Counted from the first letter of the stretch, positions 18,376 through 27,085 are shown. The stretch: DNA of 64,000 nucleotides from Pseudoalteromonas galatheae (GCF_005886105.2 NZ_PNCO02000001.1:3753501-3817500); one strand, 5' to 3'. Notes: generated by a model from the letters alone, not told the origin. A program made the numbers and translations.

Positions 18376-19172
18376 TTAAAAAGATAAACTCTAAATTACA
18401 ACTACAAGCAATGTCGGTCTACTTGCGCAGTTTTGATGAGCCGCGCCTTAGTTGCATTGACTGGCTAAGAGATTCGACTGGCACGTTATTTTCCGATCAG
18501 CAAGTTGATGCACAAGCATTAGATTTGATTATTACGCTCTCAACCAGTATCGACCGTATTATTGAACGTAACGAGCAGCAGACACCAAGAGTTGGGTATG
18601 CACTACAAGAGCATCTACAAGCAGACAATGCATTTGTAATTGATTTACAAGACACAACTTGGGCGCAGGCACTAGAAGTTGCGAATGGCTATTTTGTCGC
18701 TGCCGGGATGAAAAATATTTTAATTGCCGAAGCAAATTCACATGATGTGAAGCAGTTTCCAACTTTGGAAGCTGGCGCACGAAGTGTTCTGTTAAGCGCT
18801 TCAGATGCAGTGTCTCAGTGTCAAATAGTACAACAAGAGATCGCTGGATATCAGCCAAATACTTTATCTCTATCTACTGAGGGCAAGCTTGAGTTGTCTG
18901 TTCAGCTCCCTGCGAAACATGCGCTAACCGACCATTTGGTAAGTCAAATAGTACAACTTTGTGAAGCATTACAAGGTGATGGGCAAGCCGTAATGATTGA
19001 TGCACCGCACTATCTTGAGGCGCAACTTATCAGAGCATTGCAATTCAATGCCCCCCAATTACGTTGGTCAAGTTGGAATGACACCCAAGCTCAGCTCAAA
19101 GAGGCATTGCCTCAAATTTGGCTAAGTGTTTGTCCATTTAGGGCAAAAATAGTAGCGCGAACAATGTTTTAG
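18372..19172 (+). CDS. pqsB: PqsB-like non-catalytic subunit of the PqsBC condensing enzyme
   Basis: A 266-aa diverged thiolase-fold protein. At the position of the ketosynthase cysteine it reads IDLQDTTWAQALEVANGY, with no cysteine, and no catalytic His/Asn motifs are seen. This matches PqsB of P. aeruginosa (283 aa), the inactive partner of PqsC. Position directly before a PqsC-like gene supports this. Sequence alone would be hard to place, so the call leans on context and length. Confidence 0.8.
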   Translation: MIKKINSKLQLQAMSVYLRSFDEPRLSCIDWLRDSTGTLFSDQQVDAQALDLIITLSTSIDRIIERNEQQTPRVGYALQEHLQADNAFVIDLQDTTWAQALEVANGYFVAAGMKNILIAEANSHDVKQFPTLEAGARSVLLSASDAVSQCQIVQQEIAGYQPNTLSLSTEGKLELSVQLPAKHALTDHLVSQIVQLCEALQGDGQAVMIDAPHYLEAQLIRALQFNAPQLRWSSWNDTQAQLKEALPQIWLSVCPFRAKIVARTMF

Positions 19173-19181
19173 GAGAATGGG

Positions 19182-20228
19182 ATGAATATGTGTGGTGTAG
19201 AGATTAAGGCTGTGGCAGCCAAAGTGCCAACATTAGCAGTAAAAAATGAAGATCCACAGTGGTTCTCAAAGATTAGTAGTACAGATAGAGAAGAGTGGGA
19301 ACAAAAGTGGGGAATCAAGCAGCGTTATTACACAGACTTAAGTGTTTCGATGCCAATGGATATTTCGGTATCTGTGGCACAAGAAGCGTTGCAGTTGGCT
19401 GAATTAGACAGCGATGATATCGATCTTTTTATCACTTCTTCGTCATTGGCTGTGCAAATTCCGGAGCGTCAATTTTATCCTCGGATCAGTCATACGTTGA
19501 AGCAAAGACTGCAATTAAAGAATGCGACAGCCGAGTTCGATATCCAAAATGAATGTTCAAGTATGATGGACGGGCTGCAATTAGCGGCCAACGCAATTAT
19601 GACTGGTCAAGCTGAGCATGTGTTAATTCTTACGCAAGAAATTAGTAGTGCCATCATGGATAGAAGCTGTGTAAACGGAATGAATTTTGGTGATGGCTAC
19701 GCTGCGATGATTGTGTCTAAATCATCAGATCCAACTCTCGGTATTGTTTCGCAGCATTATCAAAGTTTTCCTAAGCACCACAAGTTAGCAACTATCTGTT
19801 GGAACGACAAAGTAGATACCTATTTTGGTCTGTGTTTCGATATGCCCGAGCAAGGGGCTAGAGTGATGGGGCAGTTTGTACCAAAGTCCTTACCAAAACT
19901 GGTAAATGCAGCCATGAAAAAAGTAGAGCTCGACTCAAACGACATCGACTTCTTTGTTTTTCATCAACCTGCAAGAAAGTTAATTGATGCATGGTGCGCC
20001 TTATTGCGTATTCCTGAGCATAAGGTGTTAAAAATTATGGAAGAGTTTGGTTGCGCCGTCGCGGCAGCAATGCCTCTTGCTTTTAATATCGCGCTACAGC
20101 AACAAGCCATCGCCGATAATAGCAAAATTGTGATTGCTAGCCCTTCAATCGGCTGGGGATTTGGGGCACAGATTTGGCAACTTGGTAAAGTGCCAAAATT
20201 TTCATCCAATGTTCACTATCAAATTTAA
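19182..20228 (+). CDS. pqsC: PqsC-like condensing enzyme subunit
   Basis: A 348-aa KAS III-like protein, the same length as P. aeruginosa PqsC. Cys125 (QNECSSMM) and His261 (VFHQPARKL) form the dyad. The asparagine of the usual Cys-His-Asn triad is replaced: EFGCAVAAA has Cys291 where PqsD has YGNMASAS. Loss of that Asn is the known feature of PqsC, which condenses an acyl group with 2-aminobenzoylacetate. AGGAG lies six bases before the ATG. Confidence 0.9.
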   Translation: MNMCGVEIKAVAAKVPTLAVKNEDPQWFSKISSTDREEWEQKWGIKQRYYTDLSVSMPMDISVSVAQEALQLAELDSDDIDLFITSSSLAVQIPERQFYPRISHTLKQRLQLKNATAEFDIQNECSSMMDGLQLAANAIMTGQAEHVLILTQEISSAIMDRSCVNGMNFGDGYAAMIVSKSSDPTLGIVSQHYQSFPKHHKLATICWNDKVDTYFGLCFDMPEQGARVMGQFVPKSLPKLVNAAMKKVELDSNDIDFFVFHQPARKLIDAWCALLRIPEHKVLKIMEEFGCAVAAAMPLAFNIALQQQAIADNSKIVIASPSIGWGFGAQIWQLGKVPKFSSNVHYQI

Positions 20229-20246
20229 TCGTAAGGACCAACCCTA

Positions 20247-21251
20247 ATGAAGGACACATATATTCTTGGCACTGGTTATCACTTGCCAAAACGGAAAGTT
20301 GATAATCACATGATCTCTGAAGTCATTAACACCTCGGATGAATTTATTCGTGCACGTATCGGTGTTGAAACGAGATTTCATGCACAAAGCACTGAAGCGA
20401 CTAGCGATCTCATGCTTATGGCTGCACAGCAGGCTGTAGCAGACGCTGGGATCACTTTAGAGCAGGTCGATATGCTAATAGTGAATACGCTAAGTCCTGA
20501 TATTCATGACCCATCACAGGCTTGTGTGTTGGCAAGCAAACTAGGTCTAGCCGAGCTACCTGTTTTTGATATTAGAGCTCAATGTAGTGGCCTTATTTAT
20601 GGGGTTAATATCGCGAAAAACTTCGTGGCAATGGGAGAAGCTAAATACGTTTTAGTGGTAGCAGGAGAGCTATTATCTAAGCGTATGGACACCAGTGATG
20701 CAGGGCGAAACCTTGCGGTGATGCTTGGAGATGGGTGTGGGGCTGCCGTGGTTGGACAACAGCATTCAGACGCTCGGGCAAGTGCAAAGATCGAAGACAT
20801 TCAGTTATGTGGTGATGGTCGTCAGTGGGAAAGCTTAGTTACACGTGCGCCAGGTACTGCACAACGTCAATTTCATGTACCAGACGATGGTGACTTAGGA
20901 CATTTTTATATGCGCATGAATGGTCCTAACGTATTCCAGCATGGCGTCAGTAAATTTTGTGAAGTTGCGACTCAGATATTATCAAGAAACAATCTGAAGG
21001 TTGCTGATATAGATAAATTTATTGTGCATCAGCCAAATCTAAGAATGCTTGAGGAAATCCAGGCTAGGTTAGATATTGACCCTGCGAAAGTACCAATCAA
21101 TGTGACGCGTTACGGCAATATGGCATCCGCATCAACAGCGGTTACGTTAGCCGAAAACTGCCACAACAAAACGATTAAGGCCGGCGACAGAGTATTGATG
21201 CTTTCTTATGGTGCCGGTGCGACATGGGCTGGTGCCCTATTACAGTTTTAG
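20247..21251 (+). CDS. pqsD: PqsD-like anthraniloyl-CoA:malonyl-CoA condensing enzyme (KAS III family)
   Basis: A 334-aa FabH-like enzyme with an intact triad: Cys113 (RAQCSGLIYG), His261 (VHQPN) and Asn291 (YGNMASAS), plus the C-terminal GAGATWAGALLQF. In P. aeruginosa PqsD (337 aa) joins anthraniloyl-CoA and malonyl-CoA to 2-aminobenzoylacetyl-CoA. It could be read as a FabH in isolation, but the neighbours argue for PqsD. Confidence 0.9.
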   Translation: MKDTYILGTGYHLPKRKVDNHMISEVINTSDEFIRARIGVETRFHAQSTEATSDLMLMAAQQAVADAGITLEQVDMLIVNTLSPDIHDPSQACVLASKLGLAELPVFDIRAQCSGLIYGVNIAKNFVAMGEAKYVLVVAGELLSKRMDTSDAGRNLAVMLGDGCGAAVVGQQHSDARASAKIEDIQLCGDGRQWESLVTRAPGTAQRQFHVPDDGDLGHFYMRMNGPNVFQHGVSKFCEVATQILSRNNLKVADIDKFIVHQPNLRMLEEIQARLDIDPAKVPINVTRYGNMASASTAVTLAENCHNKTIKAGDRVLMLSYGAGATWAGALLQF

Positions 21252-21262
21252 GAGTCGGGGCG

Positions 21263-22189
21263 ATGACTTGGTCACAAAAAATGGGCATGCAGCAAGATGG
21301 TTTACACTTATTGGGTACCATTGATATACCTATGTTCTTGATAAAACATGATGCCGGATGGGCCTTGGTAGATGCGAGCGTGGAGCCTCTCGCGCCGCGA
21401 ATTTTACAGCAGCTAGAGGCGATATGTGGTGATCTAACCACGATTACCCATTGGTTTATAACGCACTCTCACTATGACCATATTGGCACTTTAGCGCTGC
21501 TTTATCCGTGGTTACCGGCGGTCAAAGTATACGCCTCTGCGGCAACGAGTAACACGCTGAAAAACCCCAAAGCGCATGCAGTGACTGCTAAATTAACTAG
21601 CAGTCTATATAACATCTTACCTGAAGCCGAGCATGCTCCTGCTGCAATGGAAGCAAAGAAAGTAGATTTTGCTGATATCCCTATCATTAGCTTAGCTGAT
21701 GGAGATAAGGTGACGCTGAGCGCAGGACATCAAGTGGTCGCTGTTGCCACACCTGGACATGCAAAATGTTTACTGAGCTTTTATGAGCCGAAATTCAAGC
21801 GCCTGTATGTCTCAGATACTTTGGGGGAAATGGTATCACCGACACAGTGGGAACCACTTGTCTTCCAAGATTATCAAGCCTATCAAGATTCTTTACGAAA
21901 GTTGCAAGCATTAGATGTGAATTGTCTCGTATTAGGACATCACGGTGTTTTGTATGGTGAACCAGCAAATGTTGCTGCGGCCAGTGCGTTACAGGGGTTA
22001 ACTCAATTCAAATCTCGAGCTGCGCGATTGCTTAGTGAAAATGAGGGAGACTTGAACGCGACAGCACAAGTTGTTTCGGATATCACACGTCAATCAACAG
22101 AAAAATTTATTACTAAAAAACTCCACTATAACGGCACATTACTAATGATGCAGTTAATGGGGTTTGCTGGACAACCTGAACTTAGTTAG
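21263..22189 (+). CDS. pqsE: PqsE-like metallo-beta-lactamase-fold thioesterase
   Basis: A 308-aa metallo-beta-lactamase-fold protein (PqsE of P. aeruginosa is 301 aa). The dinuclear metal motif THSHYDHIG gives His68, His70, Asp72 and His73; further ligands are in TPGHAK, VSDTLGE and LGHHGV. In P. aeruginosa PqsE hydrolyses 2-aminobenzoylacetyl-CoA and also acts as a regulatory partner of RhlR. Start at 21263 is preferred (AGGAG at 21250-21254, eight bases upstream); a longer frame from 21224 would overlap pqsD. Confidence 0.88.
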   Translation: MTWSQKMGMQQDGLHLLGTIDIPMFLIKHDAGWALVDASVEPLAPRILQQLEAICGDLTTITHWFITHSHYDHIGTLALLYPWLPAVKVYASAATSNTLKNPKAHAVTAKLTSSLYNILPEAEHAPAAMEAKKVDFADIPIISLADGDKVTLSAGHQVVAVATPGHAKCLLSFYEPKFKRLYVSDTLGEMVSPTQWEPLVFQDYQAYQDSLRKLQALDVNCLVLGHHGVLYGEPANVAAASALQGLTQFKSRAARLLSENEGDLNATAQVVSDITRQSTEKFITKKLHYNGTLLMMQLMGFAGQPELS

Positions 22190-22206
22190 AAAGGAATGAG
22201 CAAACA

Positions 22207-22932
22207 ATGAGCTTAAATAAAGTAGCAGTGATCACAGGTGGTGCTAAGGGGTTAGGGTTAGAAGCTGCGAAGCTTTTGGCGAGAGACCATCAAGTTGTAC
22301 TAACAGCTAGGTCCGAGAAAGCTGGCCAACAAGCCCAGCTGGCTTTGGCTGAAAGCGGTACCGAAGTTGACTTTTTACCATTGGATATTTCCTCGGACGA
22401 GAGTGTTGATCTGTTTATGAAAGCGCTAATGGCGCGTTATGGTCGGTGTGATGTGCTGATCAATAACGCTGCAATTTTCTTTGATTGGGAAAACAGTGCA
22501 TCGCAAATCGACTTGAGTGAATTGAGTGCGACGTTTGAGACAAATGTGATTGGATCTGCTCGAATTTCCAAAGCACTCATGCCGCTGTTACTCGCCTCTG
22601 ATAATGGCAAAGTGATTTTCCTTAGTAGTGATTTAGGTTCGCTGAATTATGCGGCAGATCCTGAGCATGAATATTTTCCTATCAACGGGTTAGCATACCG
22701 TATTTCTAAATCAGCGTTGAATATGTATGCCTTAGCATTAGCGAAAGAGTGTGATGATACTCAGATAGCGGTGACGGTTGTTTCTCCAGGCTGGTGTAAA
22801 ACAGATATGGGTACAGACAAAGCACCTCGCTCTGCGATTGAGGGTGCACAGAGTATCTATATGGCAGTTAAGGGCGATGGAAAACAGTTTCATCGCAAAT
22901 TTATTCTTGATGGTAATGAACTCGCTTGGTAA
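22207..22932 (+). CDS. Short-chain dehydrogenase/reductase of the quinolone operon
   Basis: A 241-aa classical SDR similar in build to carbonyl reductases: TGGAKGLG (10-17, NADP-binding), NNAA (86-89), catalytic Ser140/141 in FLSSD, Tyr164 and Lys168 in YRISK, and SPGW after strand 6. It follows pqsE by 17 bp and has no counterpart in pqsABCDE. It may reduce a ketone on the acyl chain or on the 2-aminobenzoyl intermediate (inference). Confidence 0.85.
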   Translation: MSLNKVAVITGGAKGLGLEAAKLLARDHQVVLTARSEKAGQQAQLALAESGTEVDFLPLDISSDESVDLFMKALMARYGRCDVLINNAAIFFDWENSASQIDLSELSATFETNVIGSARISKALMPLLLASDNGKVIFLSSDLGSLNYAADPEHEYFPINGLAYRISKSALNMYALALAKECDDTQIAVTVVSPGWCKTDMGTDKAPRSAIEGAQSIYMAVKGDGKQFHRKFILDGNELAW

Positions 22933-22959
22933 CCACAACAAAGGTAAGGAACACAACTA

Positions 22960-24156
22960 ATGAACACATCAACTAGCTCTGTTTTATCAATGGAAAATCG
23001 CATTGGTGCGCGCTTTGAAGACTTTGTCCAACAACACCGTATCTGGCAAAACCCTTTGCTTAAAGCATGTGAAAATAATCAATTAACCATCTCTGAGTTT
23101 GGCTTTGTAATTGCCCAACATTTTTATTATTCGCGTGGCTTTACCCGATTACTCTCTGCACTAATGATGCAGTGTGAAAACGATCTGCACCGTGTCGCTT
23201 TATCCCATAACTTGTGGGAAGAAGCGGGCGAAGAAGAGCAACAAGAATGCCATTCGAACTTGCTACGTAATATGCTTGGTAATGTGTTTGGAGTGACTGC
23301 CCCAGATGAAACTCGATTTAGAGACTACACGGTACAGTACTTTAACGATTGTCTTAATTACTTAAAGCATTCTGATATTGTCAGAGCGGCGGCATTCTTA
23401 GGTTGGGGCACCGAAGGGGTTGTGCCTAAGATTTACAGTTATCTTTTTAATGGATTGGTAAACCAAGGAGTGGCCGAATCGGACTTACTCTATTTAAGCC
23501 TGCATATGGAGTGTGATGATGAACACTCTGAGGTAATTGAAAAAATTGCGCTAGATGCATGTGACGGCGATACTGAACAGCATTGGCTGGCGATCGAAGA
23601 GGCAATTGACACCTCTCTATCACTTCGAGATGCATATTTCACGAAATTGTATGAAGAGCTCAAAATGGCCAAAGCAAAATCGTTAATTGATTTGGTGACT
23701 TCAGATAAACCTTATGCAGATTTAGAGGCTTCTGGCGCATTACATGCAAATGTACTAGAAAAACAAGGGATAACCTTATACCAGCGAGAAGACGAAGCTG
23801 GTGGAGTAAACTTTGAAGTAACTCGTTTTAAAGTTGCCAGTGAAGTGATTGATCCTAGACTTTTAGAGATCCCAGTAGGCAAGCGCAATGAAAAACATAA
23901 TCACGCCCATGAGTCGGTATTTTATATTCTCAGCGGCCAGGGCCGTGTACACATTGATGAAAAGGCCATTGATGTTGTCGCCGGAGAGTTGGCATACGTG
24001 CCTCGTTGGTATGATCACTATACCGTTAATACTGGCTCTGAGCCTTTGAGAATTCTAGCGTTAACGGACTATGGCTTTACTCGCTGTTTCCCTAAAAATA
24101 GTGAAAGCTCTTATCGCAATAAGCCCGAAAACTTAGGTCATCAAGTTATCGGTTAA
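22960..24156 (+). CDS. Fusion of haem-oxygenase-like diiron oxidase (HDO) and cupin domain
   Basis: A 398-aa two-domain protein closing the operon. Residues 11-240 match HDO enzymes: six metal ligands are visible as Glu91, His98, Glu152, His182, Asp186 and His189. Their spacings (7; 4; 3) equal those of chlamydial CADD (E81/H88, H174/D178/H181). Residues 285-375 form a cupin with HNHAHE (313-318) and PRWYDHYTVN (His353); the motif-1 Glu sits one place earlier than usual. HDO enzymes do N-oxygenation, C-C cleavage or desaturation. Here it may oxidise the quinolone or a precursor in place of PqsL/PqsH flavoenzymes, which are absent (inference). Confidence 0.82.
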   Translation: MNTSTSSVLSMENRIGARFEDFVQQHRIWQNPLLKACENNQLTISEFGFVIAQHFYYSRGFTRLLSALMMQCENDLHRVALSHNLWEEAGEEEQQECHSNLLRNMLGNVFGVTAPDETRFRDYTVQYFNDCLNYLKHSDIVRAAAFLGWGTEGVVPKIYSYLFNGLVNQGVAESDLLYLSLHMECDDEHSEVIEKIALDACDGDTEQHWLAIEEAIDTSLSLRDAYFTKLYEELKMAKAKSLIDLVTSDKPYADLEASGALHANVLEKQGITLYQREDEAGGVNFEVTRFKVASEVIDPRLLEIPVGKRNEKHNHAHESVFYILSGQGRVHIDEKAIDVVAGELAYVPRWYDHYTVNTGSEPLRILALTDYGFTRCFPKNSESSYRNKPENLGHQVIG

Positions 24157-24193
24157 TTGTTGATACAGATCCATAACTCTATAGCTACTAAAG

Positions 24194-24226
24194 ACCAGTG
24201 ATTGTTTCTACATCACTGGTTTTTTA
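24194..24226 (+). terminator. Rho-independent terminator of the quinolone operon
   Basis: A perfect 9-bp stem (ACCAGTGAT 24194-24202, ATCACTGGT 24212-24220) with a 9-base loop is followed by a T-run (TTTTTTATTT). It lies 37 bp after the stop of the oxidase-cupin gene and marks the end of the operon. Confidence 0.9.
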
Positions 24227-24634
24227 TTTCTAACGGTTTCATTTATTGCTCATATCACATAGTAATTCGATTTGGGTCTGTGGAGCTATGCCGCAAAAAT
24301 AAACGCTAATTAAGTGAGCTATTTTGAGGTTAGAAAATCTAGTCAATAACACCGCTACCACTTCTTGCTATAAGCGGTGAGATTCCGATATTCACGTTCG
24401 CTGTGAGGTCATAGTTACTGCTTTGACTTGAGCTAGTGAAAGTGAGAACGGTATCACACCTGTCCATGCTTAAGAAGGTAACTTGTGGGGTGGAGGAAAC
24501 CAAATCACAGGCTTTGAGGAGCATGTTGCTGCACGGTTAGTGGGTAGCTTGGATTAATGAGTTGTGGAGTAAACTAATTCTGAGGACAGAGGGTTAAGTA
24601 GAGGTACTGCTCACTGCTACTTAACCCACTAAGG
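24227..24634. other. Intergenic region with an 11-bp hairpin near the thioredoxin-fold gene
   Basis: No convincing gene. A perfect inverted repeat (GGGTTAAGTAG 24591-24601, CTACTTAACCC 24617-24627, 15-base loop) lies just beyond the stop codon of the minus-strand operon and may be its terminator, although no T-run follows on that strand. Confidence 0.45.
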
Positions 24635-25420
24635 TTAGAAAAAAGTAGGGGGTTTTTCACCACGATATGTTGGGTTGCCTTTTTCATTAATAACAAGCCA
24701 ATAAGGGAGACTTGTGATCTCGAACTTCTGAAACAGGCTATTAGTTGAGTCCATAAAGATAGGATGATTCACGTGGAACCTTTGTTGATAAGATTTGACT
24801 TCATGGTTAGTAATATAAAAAGGCTTTACTATTGTGGTGACTGGAAGTGTTGTTTTCTCTATCAACCCATTGTTTTGTTTTATCTTTTCTTCGCAATTAG
24901 GTAAGTGTTGAAAAGGACATAATGCATCACTGAAAAACAGCACCTGCTTTTTACCATTAAGAGTTATACTCGCTGTCGAACCATCAGGCTTTGTCAAAGC
25001 GAAGGTATCGCTCTTTTTTGCTACTTTGTTGATAATATTCTCATGACTCACTTTTGCGTCAGAATGGGGCCGTAGCGGCGTGATACTTTCTACTTTTCCA
25101 TTGTTTAAAAGTACTCGCGTTGGTGTTTGCCAGATCTTGTATCTTAATGCTAAGGATTGCTGAGTATCTATTTCGAGGCCTTCAAACTGGGGGTAGTAGC
25201 CTACAAAGTCGTCGATGGCACCAGCGTTGACATTAAAATCGGGCTGCAATAATACGCGTTTAATATTATCTTTTGGTTTTGGTAATTTAATAGGCTCTGC
25301 ATATTCGTCCCACAGGTTTATAAAGATAAGCTCAGCCTTACCCTGTTGAGGGATGTCTACAGCCCAAGTGGCGCAGCTATTTACCAATAATGCCAATGTA
25401 GTGAGTGTTAGCGTTCTCAT
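24635..25420 (-). CDS. Exported thioredoxin-fold protein
   Basis: A 261-aa protein with an N-terminal signal sequence (cleavage likely after ATWA, about residue 20). The C-terminal half looks like a thioredoxin/peroxiredoxin fold: KQVLFFSDALCPFQHLPNC, then a cis-Pro-like TSLPYWLVI. The cysteines are seven residues apart (CPFQHLPNC), not a CxxC. It is the last gene of a three-gene operon with TlpA-like and DsbD-like proteins, so a periplasmic disulfide or peroxide role is likely. Exact function unknown. Confidence 0.75.
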   Translation of the reverse strand: MRTLTLTTLALLVNSCATWAVDIPQQGKAELIFINLWDEYAEPIKLPKPKDNIKRVLLQPDFNVNAGAIDDFVGYYPQFEGLEIDTQQSLALRYKIWQTPTRVLLNNGKVESITPLRPHSDAKVSHENIINKVAKKSDTFALTKPDGSTASITLNGKKQVLFFSDALCPFQHLPNCEEKIKQNNGLIEKTTLPVTTIVKPFYITNHEVKSYQQRFHVNHPIFMDSTNSLFQKFEITSLPYWLVINEKGNPTYRGEKPPTFF

Positions 25421-25433
25421 TTAACTTTCCTTC

Positions 25434-25898
25434 TTATTGTAATCGCTTTAGTTTTTCCTTGAGCTCATCGGTTAACAAGGCGCTGCGAAACACTTCGTTT
25501 CCTTGAGCGTCTAGTAAAATGTGTGTTGGAGTGCCCACAATTTTAAACTTTTCAACCATTTGTCCTCGTTGGTCAAAAATGGTCGGGATCGTGTAGTTGT
25601 GCCTATCCAAAAAACGTCGAACTAAAGGCTCATTTTGGTTAAATCCGACATTGACCGAGATCACCTCTAACTTTTCATTTGTTTTTTCATACGTTTCCTG
25701 CAAGTGCGGCATTTCTTCTAGGCAATAGCTACACCAAGTTGCCCAAAATTTTAGGTAAATTGGTTTATCACCAACAGGTAGAGATTCACCATTCATGCCT
25801 GTTGCTTCAAATGAAACGGGAGATGGTGAGTTAGCGTAAACGGGTGCGGTACATGCCATTGTGGTGCATAAGAGCACGGTGTGGATTGGATATTTCAT
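25434..25898 (-). CDS. TlpA-like periplasmic thioredoxin
   Basis: A 154-aa exported thioredoxin of the TlpA/ResA type: signal peptide 1-22, FWATWCSYC active site (CxxC) and the cis-proline loop VGTPTHILL. The start at 25898 is chosen because GAGGAA lies just upstream; the frame is open further upstream but would overlap the DsbD-like gene. Probably reduced by the adjacent membrane protein and passing electrons to periplasmic substrates. Confidence 0.85.
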   Translation of the reverse strand: MKYPIHTVLLCTTMACTAPVYANSPSPVSFEATGMNGESLPVGDKPIYLKFWATWCSYCLEEMPHLQETYEKTNEKLEVISVNVGFNQNEPLVRRFLDRHNYTIPTIFDQRGQMVEKFKIVGTPTHILLDAQGNEVFRSALLTDELKEKLKRLQ

Positions 25899-25915
25899 TT
25901 CACTTCCTCGTATTA

Positions 25916-26599
25916 TTAAAAGTAAATCAGTTGCCCTGCTTTGATTAGGTAGTATTGGGCCATAAATAGGAGTAATAGGAACATCAGCCACTGAATGGTT
26001 GACATCCACTTGCCTGACCTTGGTAACTTAGAGAGATACCCACTAAATATGCCCGCAACAAAAAGCAGCAAACACATTCCTAAAGAAAAGCAAAATAAAA
26101 GAGAGGTACCCCAGAGTGGACTTTGTTGCTCAGCTACAAAAAGTAAAATTGCTGCTAAAACGGGCGAGCTACATGGTGCAGCAACGAGAGCGCTCAGTGC
26201 TCCCATGGTGAAAGCTGAGTTACTAGATTGGCCACTGAATGATTGCAATCTAGTTGGAACTGGGATCCACCCTTTTAAAATAAAGGCGAATAGTAATAGT
26301 AGGTTGGCAAATGTAATCATCACAATTGGATTGCTTGCTATCGCGCCAAACATTTGGCCGGTAAGTGCTGCAATAGCGCCCAAAGCGGAATAGACCACGG
26401 CAAAGCCAACACAATATAAAACGGTTCTTACTTTTACTGAGTACTTTGATTGTTGCCCTAGCGTAGCAACCGTAATGGGGATTATTGGGTAAACGCAGGG
26501 TGTTAAGCTCGTCAAAATACCCAACAAAAAGGCACTTAACAACCAAATGATATTGGGGGATTCATATTGTAGTGCGGATAAAAAAAGCTGTTCTTCCAT
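25916..26599 (-). CDS. DsbD/CcdA-like transmembrane thiol-reductant carrier
   Basis: A 227-aa protein with about six transmembrane helices. The redox cysteines of the DsbD/CcdA family are visible in LTPCVYPIIP and AAPCSSPVLA. It corresponds to the membrane part of DsbD without the periplasmic alpha and gamma domains. First gene of a three-gene minus-strand operon with two thioredoxin-fold exported proteins, together making a small electron relay from the cytoplasm to the periplasm. Confidence 0.88.
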   Translation of the reverse strand: MEEQLFLSALQYESPNIIWLLSAFLLGILTSLTPCVYPIIPITVATLGQQSKYSVKVRTVLYCVGFAVVYSALGAIAALTGQMFGAIASNPIVMITFANLLLLFAFILKGWIPVPTRLQSFSGQSSNSAFTMGALSALVAAPCSSPVLAAILLFVAEQQSPLWGTSLLFCFSLGMCLLLFVAGIFSGYLSKLPRSGKWMSTIQWLMFLLLLFMAQYYLIKAGQLIYF

Positions 26600-27085
26600 T
26601 ACATTTTTGAGCTTATGTTCTAGTGGTTAAGAACAAAGTAGCGCAATGGTGATATTAAGCTATCAAGAGCCGCTTAAATATAATCAAAAAAGATATAAAA
26701 TTAATAAAACTATAATAATCATTTGGTTACCTTTATTTTTTGGTTTTACAACTGAACAAAATCCAATCACTTTACTATGGTTTATACAAATGTAGGTAAG
26801 TTTAAGTGATATCAATAAGTGAATTAGTGGGTTTGAATAGAGTTCTTAGACCTTTTCTATTCCTATGTGTGAATAGCTCTGAGAGAAGTGCTTTAGTGTA
26901 TTTTACTGTTTCTAATCCAATTGAAACTAATTTCTAATCTGTTTGAAGGACGAATTGGACAAACTTTTGCTTCGTGAGTAAAAAAAATGTTCTAGCCTCT
27001 GAATAGATCAATCAATTGGGAAAATTGGTATTACTTAATTCAATTGGTATAAGTGAGTAGTATCAATAGTGAGAGCGGCAAGATC
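26600..27085. other. AT-rich intergenic region, no gene seen
   Basis: About 490 bp between the DsbD-like operon and the yidC terminator. It must hold the promoter of the DsbD-like operon on the minus strand. CAATTGG-like words recur (about 26920, 27015 and 27042), but I could not define an operator. Confidence 0.35.

Noticed and set aside
20247..21251. Reading pqsD as a housekeeping FabH
   Set aside because: The triad is FabH-like, but the gene lies between PqsC-like and PqsE-like genes and away from any fatty acid synthesis cluster.
24339..24524. 61-codon minus-strand open frame between the quinolone operon and the thiol operon
   Set aside because: No Shine-Dalgarno and no recognisable features; probably chance.
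24765..24780. Possible third parS (TGATTCACGTGGAACC)
   Set aside because: Three of 16 bases differ, including both arms; not called without ParB binding data.
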